Part shown: positions 23,340 through 33,290 of the stretch, in pieces
Layout: each line of letters starts with the position of its first letter
How positions within the stretch are numbered: the first letter of the stretch is position 1
Position numbers and translations under genes: made by a program
The notes under the pieces: model-generated
The model's database searches: none
Told to the model about the DNA's origin: nothing
What the model saw: the letters and a program-made list of their open reading frames with translations, nothing else
Source: Moraxellaceae bacterium
Lineage (GTDB): Bacteria > Pseudomonadota > Gammaproteobacteria > Pseudomonadales > Moraxellaceae
DNA length: 64,000 nucleotides
Direction: 5' to 3'
Assembly (NCBI GenBank): GCA_030646295.1
Contig: JAUSND010000027.1
Coordinates: 62,001-126,000, forward strand

Positions 23340-24575
23340 ATGTTCAAGCCCATACCGCTTTTTATCGGCCTTCGCTACACGCGAGCCAAGCGCCGAAACC
23401 ATTTCATTTCCTTTATCTCCCTGACGTCCATTCTCGGACTGATGCTGGGAGTGGCAGTACTCATCACGGTACTGTCCGTCATGAACGGCTTTGATCGCGA
23501 GCTTAAAGGCCGCATTCTAGGCATGGTGCCACACGCCACGCTCAATTCCTATGAGCCGGTTCTCAACTGGAAGAAGGTGGCCGAAATTGCCCACCGCAAC
23601 CCGCAAGTAGAGGCCGCTGCACCGTTCAATCAGCTGCAGGGCATGCTGACATCCGCCGGCATGGTCAGTGGTGCCCTGGTGACCGGGATTGATCCGGAGG
23701 CCGAGAAAAAGGTCTCCATCATCCAGAATCACCTTGAATACGGTCGTCTTGAGGATCTGCGGGATGGTGAGTTTGGCATCATTCTCGGGGCCGGCCTGGC
23801 CGCCAATATCGGGGTGACGGTGGGCGACAAGGTCACCCTGGTCATGCCCGAGGCGTCGCTATCGCCCGCTGGCGTCATTCCCCGTTTCAAGCGGTTCACC
23901 GTGGTTGGCATCTTCAAGGTGGGTGCCGACATCGACAGCATGATTGCCTATGTGCATCTGCATGATGCCGGACGACTGCTCCGCATTGGCGAGCGTGTGC
24001 AGGGTGTGCGGCTCAAGCTGCATGACCTGTTTGCGTCACAGGAAGTGAGTGCATCCGTGTTGCGTGACCTGCCGGGGTTTTTCTACGCGACGGACTGGAC
24101 GCAGACCCACGGCAACCTCTTCAATGCCATCAAGATGGAAAAAGCGATGATGGCCATCCTGCTGCTGTTCATTGTGGCGGTGGCGGCATTCAATATTGTT
24201 TCAAGTCTGGTCATGGTGGTGACGGACAAGAAGGCTGACATTGCCATCCTGCGCACACTCGGCGCGAGTCCGGGCACCATCATGAAGATATTCATGGTGC
24301 AGGGGACCGTGGTGGGCGTGGTCGGTACATTCAGCGGTGTGGCGCTGGGCGTGCTGTTGTCCCTCACGATCAGCGACATCGCCTCGGCCATTGAGAAGCT
24401 GTTCAACCTTCACCTGTTTGATGCCTATTTCGTGAATTATTTGCCTTCCCAGCTGAATCTGTCGGATGTGTTGTGGGTGAGTGCCATTGCGTTTGTACTC
24501 AGCTTTGCCGCCACGCTCTATCCCGCCCGCAAGGCAGCCAGGGTGCAACCGGCGGAGGCATTGCGCTATGAGTGA
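23340..24575 (+). CDS. lolF: Lipoprotein-releasing ABC transporter permease (LolC/LolE/LolF type), 411 aa
   Basis: The inner-membrane subunit of the system that extracts lipoproteins for transfer to LolA. It has one N-terminal helix (about 23-47), a large periplasmic domain (about 48-265) and three C-terminal helices. [20 protein letters not shown] near the start and [17 protein letters not shown] at the end are family signatures. ATG 23340 matches the family N-terminus; ATG 23331 would add three residues. Its last bases overlap lolD. Only one permease gene adjoins lolD, unlike the lolC-lolD-lolE order of E. coli, which fits the LolF homodimer arrangement if no lolE exists elsewhere. Confidence 0.88.
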   Translation: MFKPIPLFIGLRYTRAKRRNHFISFISLTSILGLMLGVAVLITVLSVMNGFDRELKGRILGMVPHATLNSYEPVLNWKKVAEIAHRNPQVEAAAPFNQLQGMLTSAGMVSGALVTGIDPEAEKKVSIIQNHLEYGRLEDLRDGEFGIILGAGLAANIGVTVGDKVTLVMPEASLSPAGVIPRFKRFTVVGIFKVGADIDSMIAYVHLHDAGRLLRIGERVQGVRLKLHDLFASQEVSASVLRDLPGFFYATDWTQTHGNLFNAIKMEKAMMAILLLFIVAVAAFNIVSSLVMVVTDKKADIAILRTLGASPGTIMKIFMVQGTVVGVVGTFSGVALGVLLSLTISDIASAIEKLFNLHLFDAYFVNYLPSQLNLSDVLWVSAIAFVLSFAATLYPARKAARVQPAEALRYE

Positions 24576-25254
24576 GCTGGTGCTGGAGACCCGTGCGCTG
24601 GTGAAGCGCTTTGAAGAAGGTCCGCAGGTGCTGGAAATCCTGCATGGCATCGACATGCAGGTGGCGCGCGGCGAGTTTGTCGCCATTGTCGGCAGCTCCG
24701 GCTCCGGCAAGACGACATTGCTGCATTTGCTGGGCGGCCTTGATACACCAACTTCCGGTGAAGTACGCATTTGTGGTGAGGACTTCAGCAAGTGTGATGA
24801 AGTCAAACGCGGCTGGTTGCGTAACCGGCATATCGGCTTTGTGTACCAGTTTCATCACCTGCTGCCCGAATTCACTGCGCTGGAAAATGTCTGCATGCCG
24901 TTGCTGCTGCGGGATGGCAGCATAGCCGAGGCAGAAAAAACGGCAAAAGAACTGCTGGAGCGCGTAGGTCTTGGTGCCCGCCTGCAACACAAGCCATCCG
25001 AACTGTCGGGTGGTGAGCGTCAGCGTGTGGCGCTGGCGCGTGCACTGGTGACCAGGCCCGCAGTGGTGCTGGCCGATGAGCCTACCGGTAACCTGGACAA
25101 TGAAACGTCACAGGAAGTGCAGGGGCTGCTTGAGGAGCTGAATCACGAGCTGGGCATCGGCTTTGTGATAGTGACCCATGACACCACGCTGGCTTCGCGG
25201 GCGACGCGCCTGTTGCGGATGGATCGTGGCCGGCTGGCCGAAACGAACGCCTGA
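24568..25254 (+). CDS. lolD: Lipoprotein-releasing system ATP-binding protein LolD
   Basis: A 228-residue ABC ATPase that powers lipoprotein release. Walker A GSSGSGKT is at 42-49, the signature [15 protein letters not shown] near 140, and Walker [13 protein letters not shown] directly after. The ATG at 24568 overlaps the permease gene by 8 bases and has GGCGGAGG upstream. The family start [15 protein letters not shown] agrees. The coupling of the two genes supports an obligate complex. Confidence 0.95.
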   Translation: MSELVLETRALVKRFEEGPQVLEILHGIDMQVARGEFVAIVGSSGSGKTTLLHLLGGLDTPTSGEVRICGEDFSKCDEVKRGWLRNRHIGFVYQFHHLLPEFTALENVCMPLLLRDGSIAEAEKTAKELLERVGLGARLQHKPSELSGGERQRVALARALVTRPAVVLADEPTGNLDNETSQEVQGLLEELNHELGIGFVIVTHDTTLASRATRLLRMDRGRLAETNA

Positions 25255-25830
25255 TCAGATGTGAGGCGTGTTGCGCTGCAACTGGCGTTTTTTCCAGGTG
25301 GACACTACGTGCCAGCGCCAGTAGATGCGCATCAGCACATAACCGGTGCAGCCAAAAAGAAAGCCGGTAACCAGCGTTCCCAGTAGCAGCGGTTCGATAT
25401 GCCGACTGATCATCTGTTCGGCGACCGGTGCATTGCCGGAAAAAATCCCGCCCACGACGTCACCCAGATACCCCACCAACTGGTGTATTTCGCTTCCGCT
25501 TGGCATTGGGATGCCCAGCAGCAGGCTGCCGACAAAATAAGATACGTAAATCAGCGGGATCATTGTCAGGGGGTTGCTGACCCATACCAGTACGACAGTC
25601 ATCGGTAAATTGACACGAAACAGGATGGCCGCCGCCGCAGCAGGCAGCATTTGCAAGGGCATTGGCAGCAGTGCACACCAAAGGCCCCAGAAGGCGGCGC
25701 CGGCAGCCGATCGCTTGTTGAGGTGCCACAGGCTCGGATCTGCCAGCCGCTTGCCCAGAAAGCGCAGGCTGCGGTGATGGATGATCCTGTCCGGGTGTGG
25801 CAGGTAGCGGCGAATCAGACGTTTCGGCAT
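25255..25830 (-). CDS. DUF2062 family membrane protein, 191 aa
   Basis: Hydrophobic segments lie near residues 43-70, 73-105 and 150-170. WGLWCALLPMPLQMLPAAAAAILFRVNLP and WVSNPLTMIPLIYVSYFVG hold the conserved DUF2062 blocks (Pro-rich, NP-T). The role of the family is unknown. It ends directly after the lolD stop on the opposite strand and is divergent from comEC, whose true start lies about 120 bases away. Confidence 0.85.
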   Translation of the reverse strand: MPKRLIRRYLPHPDRIIHHRSLRFLGKRLADPSLWHLNKRSAAGAAFWGLWCALLPMPLQMLPAAAAAILFRVNLPMTVVLVWVSNPLTMIPLIYVSYFVGSLLLGIPMPSGSEIHQLVGYLGDVVGGIFSGNAPVAEQMISRHIEPLLLGTLVTGFLFGCTGYVLMRIYWRWHVVSTWKKRQLQRNTPHI

Positions 25831-25952
25831 GCGCAGGATGGCCTTGCGGTGGAGCCGCCATCTTTCACATTCGACAGCCCCGGGTCAATTCTGTGTTTGT
25901 CCGGCGCTTTCGTGTAAAAGCACATACTTTCCCGATCACATGGATGTGTGTC

Positions 25953-28229
25953 ATGGGGCCAGTTGTCTCGAGTGCCGTCTCCGGCCTGCTCGTCCTCCCG
26001 CTATTACCCGTGTTGCCCCCGTTCTGGTGGAGTCTTCTGCCGGCTTGTTGCTGCCTGCTGGCCTGGTGGCGTTGGCAGCGTACCTGGCTGGTGTATCCGG
26101 TTCCCGGGCTTTGTTCTTTTGCACTGGCCGTGGCGATGGCCGGGCAGATGTTGGCTGCCGAAGTGCCAACCTCCCTCGAGAAAACGGTGCTGGTGGCGGA
26201 GGGCGCCATCGCCGGTCTGCCCGAGCCGGACCGTTTCGGGGGCTGGCAGCTGCGTTTCCGGCCAGCAAGGGTGCAAGGCAGCGACTGGCGTCCCCAGGGG
26301 CTCTGGCAACTGAGTCTGCGCGATGCCGGCATGCCGTTGCCCGGCTCCCTGTGCGAGTTGTCGGTCCGGCTCAAGCGTCCTCACGGCAATGCCAATCCGG
26401 GTGGCTTTGATTACGAAGCATGGCTGCTGTCGGAGGGTGTCACGGCAACAGGCTCGGCGAAAACAGTACGCTGTAAGGCCGATACAGGTTTTTCCCTGGA
26501 TCGCTACCGGTTGTCACTGCGGCAGCATTTCCAGCAGAAGTTTTCCGCGCACCCGGAGGCCGGTGTCGTGCTCGCACTGATTACCGGGGACAGGGCACTG
26601 GTCTCACGTGATGACTGGGAGCGCTATGCCGCAACGGGCGTCATTCATCTGATGGCCATTTCGGGGATGCACATAACGTTGCTGGCCGTGGTGGCTGCCT
26701 GGCTGTCCTGGCGCGCGTTACGACTGGTGCCGGGGCTTGGCTTGCTGGTGCCGTTGCACAAACCGGCGTTGCTGATGGGGCTGGGTGTGGCACTGGCCTA
26801 CAGTCTGGTGGCGGGATTTTCAGTGCCGACACAGCGCACACTGGTGATGCTGGCGGTTGTCGGACTGGCACAGTGGTGGCAGCGTCGTCTGCCAGCACTG
26901 CATGTTCTGGGCCTGGCCATGTTTGCCGTGTTGCTGTGGTGGCCACTTGCCGTGCATGCCGCCGGCTTCTGGTTGTCTTTTGGCGCAGTAGCCCTGCTGA
27001 TGCTGGTCGGGCAGACCCAGGCGCATTTGCCGGCCTGGCATCAGGGCGTCAGGCTGCAGCTGTCACTCTCCCTTCTGCTGTTGCCCGCCACGGTCTGGTT
27101 TTTTGAGCGTGCCAGCTGGGTATCGCCCTTTGCCAACCTGCTGGCGGTGCCTGTCGTTACGTTTCTGGTGGTGCCTTTGGGGTTGATGGGGCTGCTGCTC
27201 TGGGCCGTCCTGCCGGGAGTGGCCGACATGGCATGGTTGCTGGCCATACGGCTGATGTCTGTGCTGGATGCATTGCTGGACCAGTTCCAGTCATGGCCAG
27301 GGGCCAGCATCGACTGGAGCCTGCCGGGCCGCAGCGGATTCGTGTGGGCTTTGCTCGCCACCCTCTGTCTTTTCCAGCCGGTACAGCCGCGCTTGAGATG
27401 GCTGACACCGTTTTTCCTGCTACCGGTTTTTTTCATGTACCGGCCGCCTTTTCCCGGGGCATTGCGAGTGACGGTGATGGATGTGGGGCAGGGGCTTGCC
27501 GTGCTGCTGGAGACCGGTAATTACCGACTTCTGTATGACACGGGCGCTGCCTTTGGTGAGCTGGATGCCGGACGAAGCGTGATACTGCCGGCGTTGCGTC
27601 AGCAAGGCGTCCGCTCCCTGAACCGGTTGCTGCTCAGTCATGACGATCTGGATCATACCGGTGGTGCGGCATCCGTACTGGCCGGCATGCCGGTCGGGGA
27701 TGTACTGGGGGCATGGCCGGCAAGTCTTGCCGGTTACCGGGGAACTCGGCATGAAGCCTGTCTTGCCGGGCAGCAGTGGCAGGTGGAGGGCTGGACCTTT
27801 GCAATCCTGTCGCCACGCCTTCTGCTGGAGCACGGGGTCTCGGACAACAACCGCTCCTGTGTGCTGCGGGTGTCGAAGGGACATGCCGCTGTGCTGCTAC
27901 CCGGGGACCTGGAGATACCGGGTGAATACGCACTGCTGGACGAAAAGGCAGGGATAAGGGCCGATGTGCTCATTCTCGGACACCACGGGGCACGTCAGGC
28001 GACGTCAGCGGAGTGGCTTGCCAGCGTCTCGCCACAGATTGCCATTGCCTCGGCCGGCTATCTCAACCAGTTCGGCCACCCGGCCAGCGCCGTACAGGAG
28101 CGACTGGCGGCGGCCGGAATTCCTTTGCTCAATACGGCGGATGACGGGGCCGTGACACTGGATGTCCGCGCCACCGGGGAGGTGAGCTGGCAAGGATACC
28201 GGGGGCATGCTGGCCGCTATTGGTGGTGA
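25953..28229 (+). CDS. comEC: DNA internalization competence protein ComEC/Rec2
   Basis: The channel that moves single-stranded DNA across the inner membrane during natural transformation. It has the usual three parts: an N-terminal DUF4131-type region with hydrophobic segments, the competence domain with ALITGDRALVSRDDWERY and HLMAISGMHITLLA, and a C-terminal MBL-like domain with SHDDLDHTGG and HHGAR, where the metal motif is intact. About 758 residues is normal. The start is unclear: ATG 25944 and ATG 25953 fit the domain boundary, while the in-frame ATG at 25797 would overlap the opposite gene. None has a good ribosome site. The other competence genes are not in the window. Confidence 0.92.
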   Translation: MGPVVSSAVSGLLVLPLLPVLPPFWWSLLPACCCLLAWWRWQRTWLVYPVPGLCSFALAVAMAGQMLAAEVPTSLEKTVLVAEGAIAGLPEPDRFGGWQLRFRPARVQGSDWRPQGLWQLSLRDAGMPLPGSLCELSVRLKRPHGNANPGGFDYEAWLLSEGVTATGSAKTVRCKADTGFSLDRYRLSLRQHFQQKFSAHPEAGVVLALITGDRALVSRDDWERYAATGVIHLMAISGMHITLLAVVAAWLSWRALRLVPGLGLLVPLHKPALLMGLGVALAYSLVAGFSVPTQRTLVMLAVVGLAQWWQRRLPALHVLGLAMFAVLLWWPLAVHAAGFWLSFGAVALLMLVGQTQAHLPAWHQGVRLQLSLSLLLLPATVWFFERASWVSPFANLLAVPVVTFLVVPLGLMGLLLWAVLPGVADMAWLLAIRLMSVLDALLDQFQSWPGASIDWSLPGRSGFVWALLATLCLFQPVQPRLRWLTPFFLLPVFFMYRPPFPGALRVTVMDVGQGLAVLLETGNYRLLYDTGAAFGELDAGRSVILPALRQQGVRSLNRLLLSHDDLDHTGGAASVLAGMPVGDVLGAWPASLAGYRGTRHEACLAGQQWQVEGWTFAILSPRLLLEHGVSDNNRSCVLRVSKGHAAVLLPGDLEIPGEYALLDEKAGIRADVLILGHHGARQATSAEWLASVSPQIAIASAGYLNQFGHPASAVQERLAAAGIPLLNTADDGAVTLDVRATGEVSWQGYRGHAGRYWW

Positions 28230-28381
28230 ATCTGCCGGTTGTCGCAAGGGTATGAGCTTTCAGCATTTTTTTGCGAAACAGAGCGCGCTTGCCGTGCTTG
28301 GCGGGGGCGGTGAATACCGGTTAAAGTAGGGTCCGATTTTATTCCGGTTTCCGATCTTTCCGGTTCAAGGAGTGCAACACC

Positions 28382-29059
28382 GTGTGGGAGTTGATCAAAG
28401 CGGGTGGCTTGCTGATGCTGCCGATTGTTGTGGCATCAATGCTGGCCGTTGCCATCGTCCTTGAGCGTGCCTGGACACTGCGTTCCAGCCGGGTTGCCCC
28501 CCCTGACCTGCTGGCTCGCGTCTGGCAGTGGATCCGCAATAACGAGCTTGATGCTGCCAAGCTGAAGCAGTTGCGTGCCGACTCTCCCCTGGGTGAAATC
28601 CTTGCCGCCGGCCTGCTCAACAGCAAGCATGGCCGCGACATCATGAAGGAAAGCATCGAGGAATCTGCCTCGCATGTCATTCATGACATGGAGAAGTATC
28701 TCAGCATTCTCGGCACCATTGCGGTCATTTCGCCCTTGCTGGGCTTGCTGGGTACCGTAGTGGGCATTATCGAAGCCTTCATGGCGGTAACATCCACCGG
28801 CCTGAACGATCCCTCCATGCTGGCTGGCGGCATCTCGAAAGCCCTGATCACAACCGCTGGCGGTATCGTCGTGGCAATTCCTGCCATGGTCATGCATCGC
28901 TGGTTCACCCGTCATATCCAGGATGTCACGGTTGAGATGGAGCAGCAGGCCATCAAGCTGGTGGATATCGTGCATGGTGATCGTGAAGTCGACTTCCAGG
29001 AGCGCACACCGGCGGCCAAGCCAGCCAAGGCACCGTCCGCCAAGGGGAATGTGGCGTGA
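28382..29059 (+). CDS. exbB: MotA/TolQ/ExbB proton channel family protein, 225 aa
   Basis: The larger subunit of an inner-membrane proton-driven motor. Three membrane segments are visible, near residues 10-30, 105-135 and 155-180, with the family motif LLGLLGTVVGIIEAF and a pore-lining Thr in ALITTAGGIVVAIP. It starts at GTG with AAGGAG about nine bases upstream. The stop overlaps the exbD GTG as GTGA. The equivalent pair in Pseudomonas lies at the same place beside lpxK; whether it serves TonB, Tol or another system cannot be told here. Confidence 0.9.
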   Translation: MWELIKAGGLLMLPIVVASMLAVAIVLERAWTLRSSRVAPPDLLARVWQWIRNNELDAAKLKQLRADSPLGEILAAGLLNSKHGRDIMKESIEESASHVIHDMEKYLSILGTIAVISPLLGLLGTVVGIIEAFMAVTSTGLNDPSMLAGGISKALITTAGGIVVAIPAMVMHRWFTRHIQDVTVEMEQQAIKLVDIVHGDREVDFQERTPAAKPAKAPSAKGNVA

Positions 29060-29478
29060 AATTCCGTCGTCCCACCGAGGACACACTGGAACTCAATCTC
29101 ACGCCACTGATTGATTGCCTGCTGTTCCTGATAGTCTTTTTTCTGCTGTCGACGACGTTCACCAAGTCCAGCAAACTGCAGATTGCCTTGCCGGAAGCAA
29201 AGGGCGAAGCGGCTGCATCAGTGCCGGCCAACAGCATCGAGGTATCGGTCAGTACTGGCGGTGAATATGCGGTCAATGGTCAGGTGCTGGCCAGCAAGCA
29301 GGCAACCAGTCTGCGCTCTGCCATTGAAAAGGCCAGTGAAGGCAATCATGAGTTGCCCTTCATGATTTCGGCTGACGGCACAGCGCCACATCAGTCGGTG
29401 GTCACGGTCATGGATGTGGCTGGCCAGATGGGCTTCCAGAACCTCAGTATCAGTACCCGGCAGCCCGAACAGAAATAA
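29056..29478 (+). CDS. exbD: ExbD/TolR family biopolymer transport protein, 140 aa
   Basis: The partner of the ExbB-like protein. A single N-terminal membrane helix contains the proton-carrying Asp20 in LTPLIDCLLFLIVFFLLS. The periplasmic remainder ends with the family block SVVTVMDVAGQMGFQNLSI. The GTG start overlaps the exbB stop by four bases (GTGA), so the two are translated together. Confidence 0.92.
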   Translation: MKFRRPTEDTLELNLTPLIDCLLFLIVFFLLSTTFTKSSKLQIALPEAKGEAAASVPANSIEVSVSTGGEYAVNGQVLASKQATSLRSAIEKASEGNHELPFMISADGTAPHQSVVTVMDVAGQMGFQNLSISTRQPEQK

Positions 29479-29552
29479 CCGGGCTCTTTCCCGGCTCGTC
29501 CTGATCGGGCTTCTCCCGGTCAGGTTGCCGGCTTTTCCGATGGTCATCTCTC

Positions 29553-31331
29553 ATGAGTACACCGATTCCCGAAACGACGATGACCGGTACGCAGGCCTAC
29601 CGGCGTCTGCTGAAGTACACAGCCCGCTTCTGGTTGTTTTTTGTCATCGGCACACTCGGCTTCCTGTTTAATGGCCTTACCGAGGCTGCCAGCGCCAAGC
29701 TTATCCAGTACATCATTGATGCCATCACTCACCAGAACCAGGAGCACATGAACTGGTTTCCCGTACTGGTGATTGGTGTTGTTTTCATGCGCGGTGTCGG
29801 ATCGTTTATCGGTAACTATTTCCTGTCGCTGGTGTCGCGCAGCATTGTCTATGAAATGCGCCGCGAGCTTTTTGACAAGCTGCTGGTTTTGCCAGCGGTT
29901 TATTATCATCTCAATTCTCCCGGCCATATTGCTGCCAAGATCATTTTCAATGTTGAGCAGGTTACCGGTGCCGCGACGGATGCGCTCAAGACCATCGTGC
30001 GTGAAGGTTTCATTGTCATCACGTTGCTGGGCTACCTGTTCTACCTGAACTGGCGCCTGTCACTTTCCCTGCTCATTATTGGTCCGATGGCCGGCCTTCT
30101 CGTGAGGGTGGCCAGCAAACGTTTCCGCAAGCTTTCCAGCAAAATCCAGAATGCCATGGGTGATGTGAATCACGTGGTCAGTGAAACCATCACGGCCTTC
30201 CAGGTGGTGAAGACCTATGGCGGTGAGGAGTACGAACGCCAGCGCTTTGATCGTGCGTCAAAGGAAAACCTGAAGCAGGGCATGAAGATGGTGGTGACCA
30301 GTGCCATCAGTTCACCGCTGGTGCAGTTGCTGCTGGCCACTGCCATGGGCGGGGTCATATGGGTGGCTCTGCAGCCTGCATTGATGCAGGGGATTACGGC
30401 GGGTCAGTTTGTGTCCTATATCGTGGCCGCCGGCATGCTGCAAAAACCGGTGCGTGCGCTCACCGATGTCAACGAGAAAATCCAGCGTGGTATTGCCGCT
30501 TCTGCATCGGTGTTCGAGCTGCTCGACATGCCCCCCGAGACGGATAACGGTACGGTTGAAGTGGAGCGTCTGCGGGGTGAAATCGAGTTCCGCCATGTCG
30601 GATTCTCCTATCAGGAAGGCAAGCCGGTATTGCAGGACATCAATCTGCGTGTGTTGCCCGGCCAGACCGTGGCGCTGGTTGGCCGTTCCGGTTCCGGCAA
30701 GAGCACCCTGGTCAATCTGCTGCCGCGTTTCTACGATGCGGGCCACGGCGAGGTGCTGATTGACGGGCGGCCCATTCAGGAATATCGCCTGTCCGGCTTG
30801 CGCAAGCAGATTGCCACGGTCGGCCAGAAGGTGGTGCTGTTTGATGACTCCATTGAACACAACATTGCCTATGGCGCCTTCCGTCATCGCTCGCGCAGCG
30901 AGGTCGAGCAGGCAGCACGTACCGCCTATGCCCATGAGTTCATTGAAAAGTTGCCTGAAGGCTACGACACCCGCGTCGGTCAGGATGGCGTCCAGCTTTC
31001 CGGTGGCCAGCGGCAACGTATCGCCATTGCACGTGCCCTGGTAAAGAATGCCCCCATCCTGGTTCTGGATGAGGCAACCAGCGCGCTGGACAATGAATCG
31101 GAGTACTACATTCAGGCCGCCCTCGACGAAGTCATGAAGGGCCGTACCACGCTGGTGATCGCACACCGTCTTTCCACCATCGAGAATGCTGACCTGATTG
31201 TGGTGATGGATCAGGGGACTATCGTGGAGTCTGGCACGCATGCCGAATTGCTGGCTAAAGATGGCGTGTATGCCCAGTTGCACAGCCGCAACTTTGCAGA
31301 GGATGACGTGGTAACGCCGGGGGCGGTGTGA
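29553..31331 (+). CDS. msbA: Lipid A export ATP-binding/permease protein MsbA
   Basis: A homodimeric ABC exporter that flips lipid A-core across the inner membrane. The membrane domain (about residues 1-330) is followed by the ATPase: Walker A GRSGSGKS, signature LSGGQRQRIAIARAL and Walker B ILVLDEATSALD. At 592 residues it has the family length. The stop overlaps the lpxK start as GTGA. The msbA-lpxK pairing is the E. coli arrangement and supports the MsbA call over a generic exporter. In P. aeruginosa, from memory, msbA lies elsewhere. Confidence 0.93.
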   Translation: MSTPIPETTMTGTQAYRRLLKYTARFWLFFVIGTLGFLFNGLTEAASAKLIQYIIDAITHQNQEHMNWFPVLVIGVVFMRGVGSFIGNYFLSLVSRSIVYEMRRELFDKLLVLPAVYYHLNSPGHIAAKIIFNVEQVTGAATDALKTIVREGFIVITLLGYLFYLNWRLSLSLLIIGPMAGLLVRVASKRFRKLSSKIQNAMGDVNHVVSETITAFQVVKTYGGEEYERQRFDRASKENLKQGMKMVVTSAISSPLVQLLLATAMGGVIWVALQPALMQGITAGQFVSYIVAAGMLQKPVRALTDVNEKIQRGIAASASVFELLDMPPETDNGTVEVERLRGEIEFRHVGFSYQEGKPVLQDINLRVLPGQTVALVGRSGSGKSTLVNLLPRFYDAGHGEVLIDGRPIQEYRLSGLRKQIATVGQKVVLFDDSIEHNIAYGAFRHRSRSEVEQAARTAYAHEFIEKLPEGYDTRVGQDGVQLSGGQRQRIAIARALVKNAPILVLDEATSALDNESEYYIQAALDEVMKGRTTLVIAHRLSTIENADLIVVMDQGTIVESGTHAELLAKDGVYAQLHSRNFAEDDVVTPGAV

Positions 31332-32317
31332 GCCAGTCACTGGTCACCGCCTGGTATCGTGGCCATCCCCTGCTGTGGCTGTTGTGGCCATTCAGTGTCT
31401 TGTATGCGTTGGTCACGGGCTTGCGCCGGTTGTTGTACCGGCACAAGTGGCTGACATCACAGCGCTTCCGGTTGCCGGTCATTGTCGTGGGTAATATCAC
31501 GGTGGGTGGCACGGGCAAGACCCCATTGACGCTGGCGCTGATCAGTTTTTTGCGCGAGCAGGGGTATCGTCCTGCGGTGGTAAGCCGGGGATATGGTGGC
31601 CATGCGGAGTACCCGTACCGGTTGAATGAGCAAAGCACACCTGCAGAGTCCGGCGATGAGCCGCTGGCCATATTCAGGCGTACCGGTGTGCCGGTGGTAG
31701 TGGACCCGGTGCGGACGAGGGCCGTGTCATGGCTGCAGCAACATACGGACTGCAATGTGGTGTTGTGTGACGATGGCCTGCAGCATTATGCGCTGGCGCG
31801 GGATATTGAGATTGCCGTGATTGATGGTGGTCGCGGACTGGGTAATCACCTCTTGTTGCCGGCAGGCCCCTTGCGTGAGCCGGTGTCGCGTCTTGCGTCG
31901 GTGGATCTTGTCGTGGTGAATGGTGAGGGCACGCAGTGGCCGGGTGCCAGTGTCATGCAGTTGCAGCCACAGCCGTGGAAATCGTTGCATTCCGGCGCAT
32001 CTGCAATGCCTCCGGTATCCGGTGCCAGGGTGCATGCAGTTGCCGGCATCGGCAATCCGCAACGTTTTTTTGCGCAATTGCAGGCGCAGGGATTTGATGT
32101 CGTGCCGCATGCCTTTGCAGACCATCATGCGTACAGTGCGCGTGACTTTGGGTTTGCCGAGGCACTGCCGGTGGTAATGACAGAAAAGGATGCCGTGAAG
32201 TGTGCGGGTTTCGCGGCAGAAAACTGGTGGTATGTACCGGTGCAGGCAGTATTGCCTCCAGTGTTTCTGGATGGCCTGTTACAGCGCTTGCGCCAAGTGG
32301 AGAAAGACCATGCTTGA
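31328..32317 (+). CDS. lpxK: Tetraacyldisaccharide 4'-kinase LpxK
   Basis: It phosphorylates the 4' position of the lipid A precursor at the inner membrane. A single N-terminal membrane helix (about 15-33) precedes the P-loop VGGTGKTP at 59-66. VVSRGYGG and [10 protein letters not shown], the conserved DDGxQ block, follow. The GTG start overlaps the msbA stop by four bases, and the end overlaps the next gene by eight. Confidence 0.95.
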   Translation: MSQSLVTAWYRGHPLLWLLWPFSVLYALVTGLRRLLYRHKWLTSQRFRLPVIVVGNITVGGTGKTPLTLALISFLREQGYRPAVVSRGYGGHAEYPYRLNEQSTPAESGDEPLAIFRRTGVPVVVDPVRTRAVSWLQQHTDCNVVLCDDGLQHYALARDIEIAVIDGGRGLGNHLLLPAGPLREPVSRLASVDLVVVNGEGTQWPGASVMQLQPQPWKSLHSGASAMPPVSGARVHAVAGIGNPQRFFAQLQAQGFDVVPHAFADHHAYSARDFGFAEALPVVMTEKDAVKCAGFAAENWWYVPVQAVLPPVFLDGLLQRLRQVEKDHA

Positions 32318-32495
32318 CAAGAAACTGCTCGCCATCCTGGTATGCCCCTTGTGCAAGAGCTCCTTGCGTTATGACCTGGAGCGTCAGGAGCTGATTTGCC
32401 GGGCCGATGGCCTTGCCTTTCCTGTGCGTGACGGCATTCCGGTCATGCTGGAAGAGGAAGCACGTCGCCTTACTGTCGATGAACGACTGGGCTGA
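32310..32495 (+). CDS. ycaR: Trm112/YcaR family small protein, 61 aa
   Basis: A small zinc-ribbon-like protein of the Trm112 family. CPLCKSSL near residue 12 and a single later Cys ([20 protein letters not shown]) are typical of the bacterial branch. It always sits between lpxK and kdsB in this gene order. The ATG at 32310 follows GTGGAGAAAG and overlaps lpxK by eight bases. The role is unsettled; it may be an activator or chaperone of methyltransferases, as in eukaryotes. Confidence 0.92.
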   Translation: MLDKKLLAILVCPLCKSSLRYDLERQELICRADGLAFPVRDGIPVMLEEEARRLTVDERLG

Positions 32496-32516
32496 AACAG
32501 GGTTGAGGAAAGCATC

Positions 32517-33272
32517 ATGGGATTCAAGGTAGTCATTCCTGCGCGTTTCGGTTCCAGCCGCTTGCCCGGCAAGCCCTTGCTGGATATTGCCGGGCGTCCG
32601 ATGGTGGCGCATGTTGTGGAGCGGGCCTGCCAGAGCGGTGCCGAAGAAGTGCTGATTGCCACGGATGATGAACGCATTGCCGCGGCGGTGCAGGGCATGG
32701 GCGCAGAGGTCGTGATGACATCAGCGAATCATCCGTCCGGTACGGATCGCCTGCAGGAAGTCGCACAAAAGAAGGGTTGGTCAGACGACACCATCATCGT
32801 CAATGTGCAGGGTGACGAGCCGCTTATCCCGCCGGCAGTCATCAATCAGGTCGCCCGCAACATCGAGGTGTCTTCTGCCGCCGGTATCGCCACGCTGGCC
32901 GAAACACTGACCAGTGTCGAGCAGTTGTTCAATCCGAATATCGTCAAGCTTGTCCGCGACGTGAATGATTTTGCGCTGTATTTCAGTCGCGCCCCCATGC
33001 CATGGGCACGTGATGCCTTTGCCAAAGACAAGACCGTATTGCCGGCCCTTGATGTGTATTTTCGTCACCTGGGTATTTATGCCTACCGTGTCGGTTTTCT
33101 GCATGCCTATGTCGGTTGGCCACCTGCAGTGATTGAGCAGGTGGAAGCACTTGAACAACTGCGCGCCTTGTATAACGGGGTGAAAATTCATGTTGGTGTG
33201 GCAGAGGTAGAGATTCCGCAGGGCGTGGATACGGCCGAGGATCTGGAACGTATTCGCGCACTTTTTGCCTGA
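32517..33272 (+). CDS. kdsB: 3-deoxy-manno-octulosonate cytidylyltransferase
   Basis: It makes CMP-KDO, the sugar donor used on lipid A. The nucleotidyltransferase fold begins with [15 protein letters not shown] (residues 6-20). [11 protein letters not shown] holds the metal-binding Asp, and [12 protein letters not shown] and HLGIYAYR are family blocks. The length of 251 residues is standard. It follows ycaR by 21 bases with GAGGAAAGC before the ATG. Confidence 0.95.
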   Translation: MGFKVVIPARFGSSRLPGKPLLDIAGRPMVAHVVERACQSGAEEVLIATDDERIAAAVQGMGAEVVMTSANHPSGTDRLQEVAQKKGWSDDTIIVNVQGDEPLIPPAVINQVARNIEVSSAAGIATLAETLTSVEQLFNPNIVKLVRDVNDFALYFSRAPMPWARDAFAKDKTVLPALDVYFRHLGIYAYRVGFLHAYVGWPPAVIEQVEALEQLRALYNGVKIHVGVAEVEIPQGVDTAEDLERIRALFA

Positions 33273-33290
33273 GCCAGACCGGATATTGTC

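Noticed and set aside
26004-26384. Minus-strand frames over comEC
   Set aside because: High-GC shadows; comEC itself shows complete domains.
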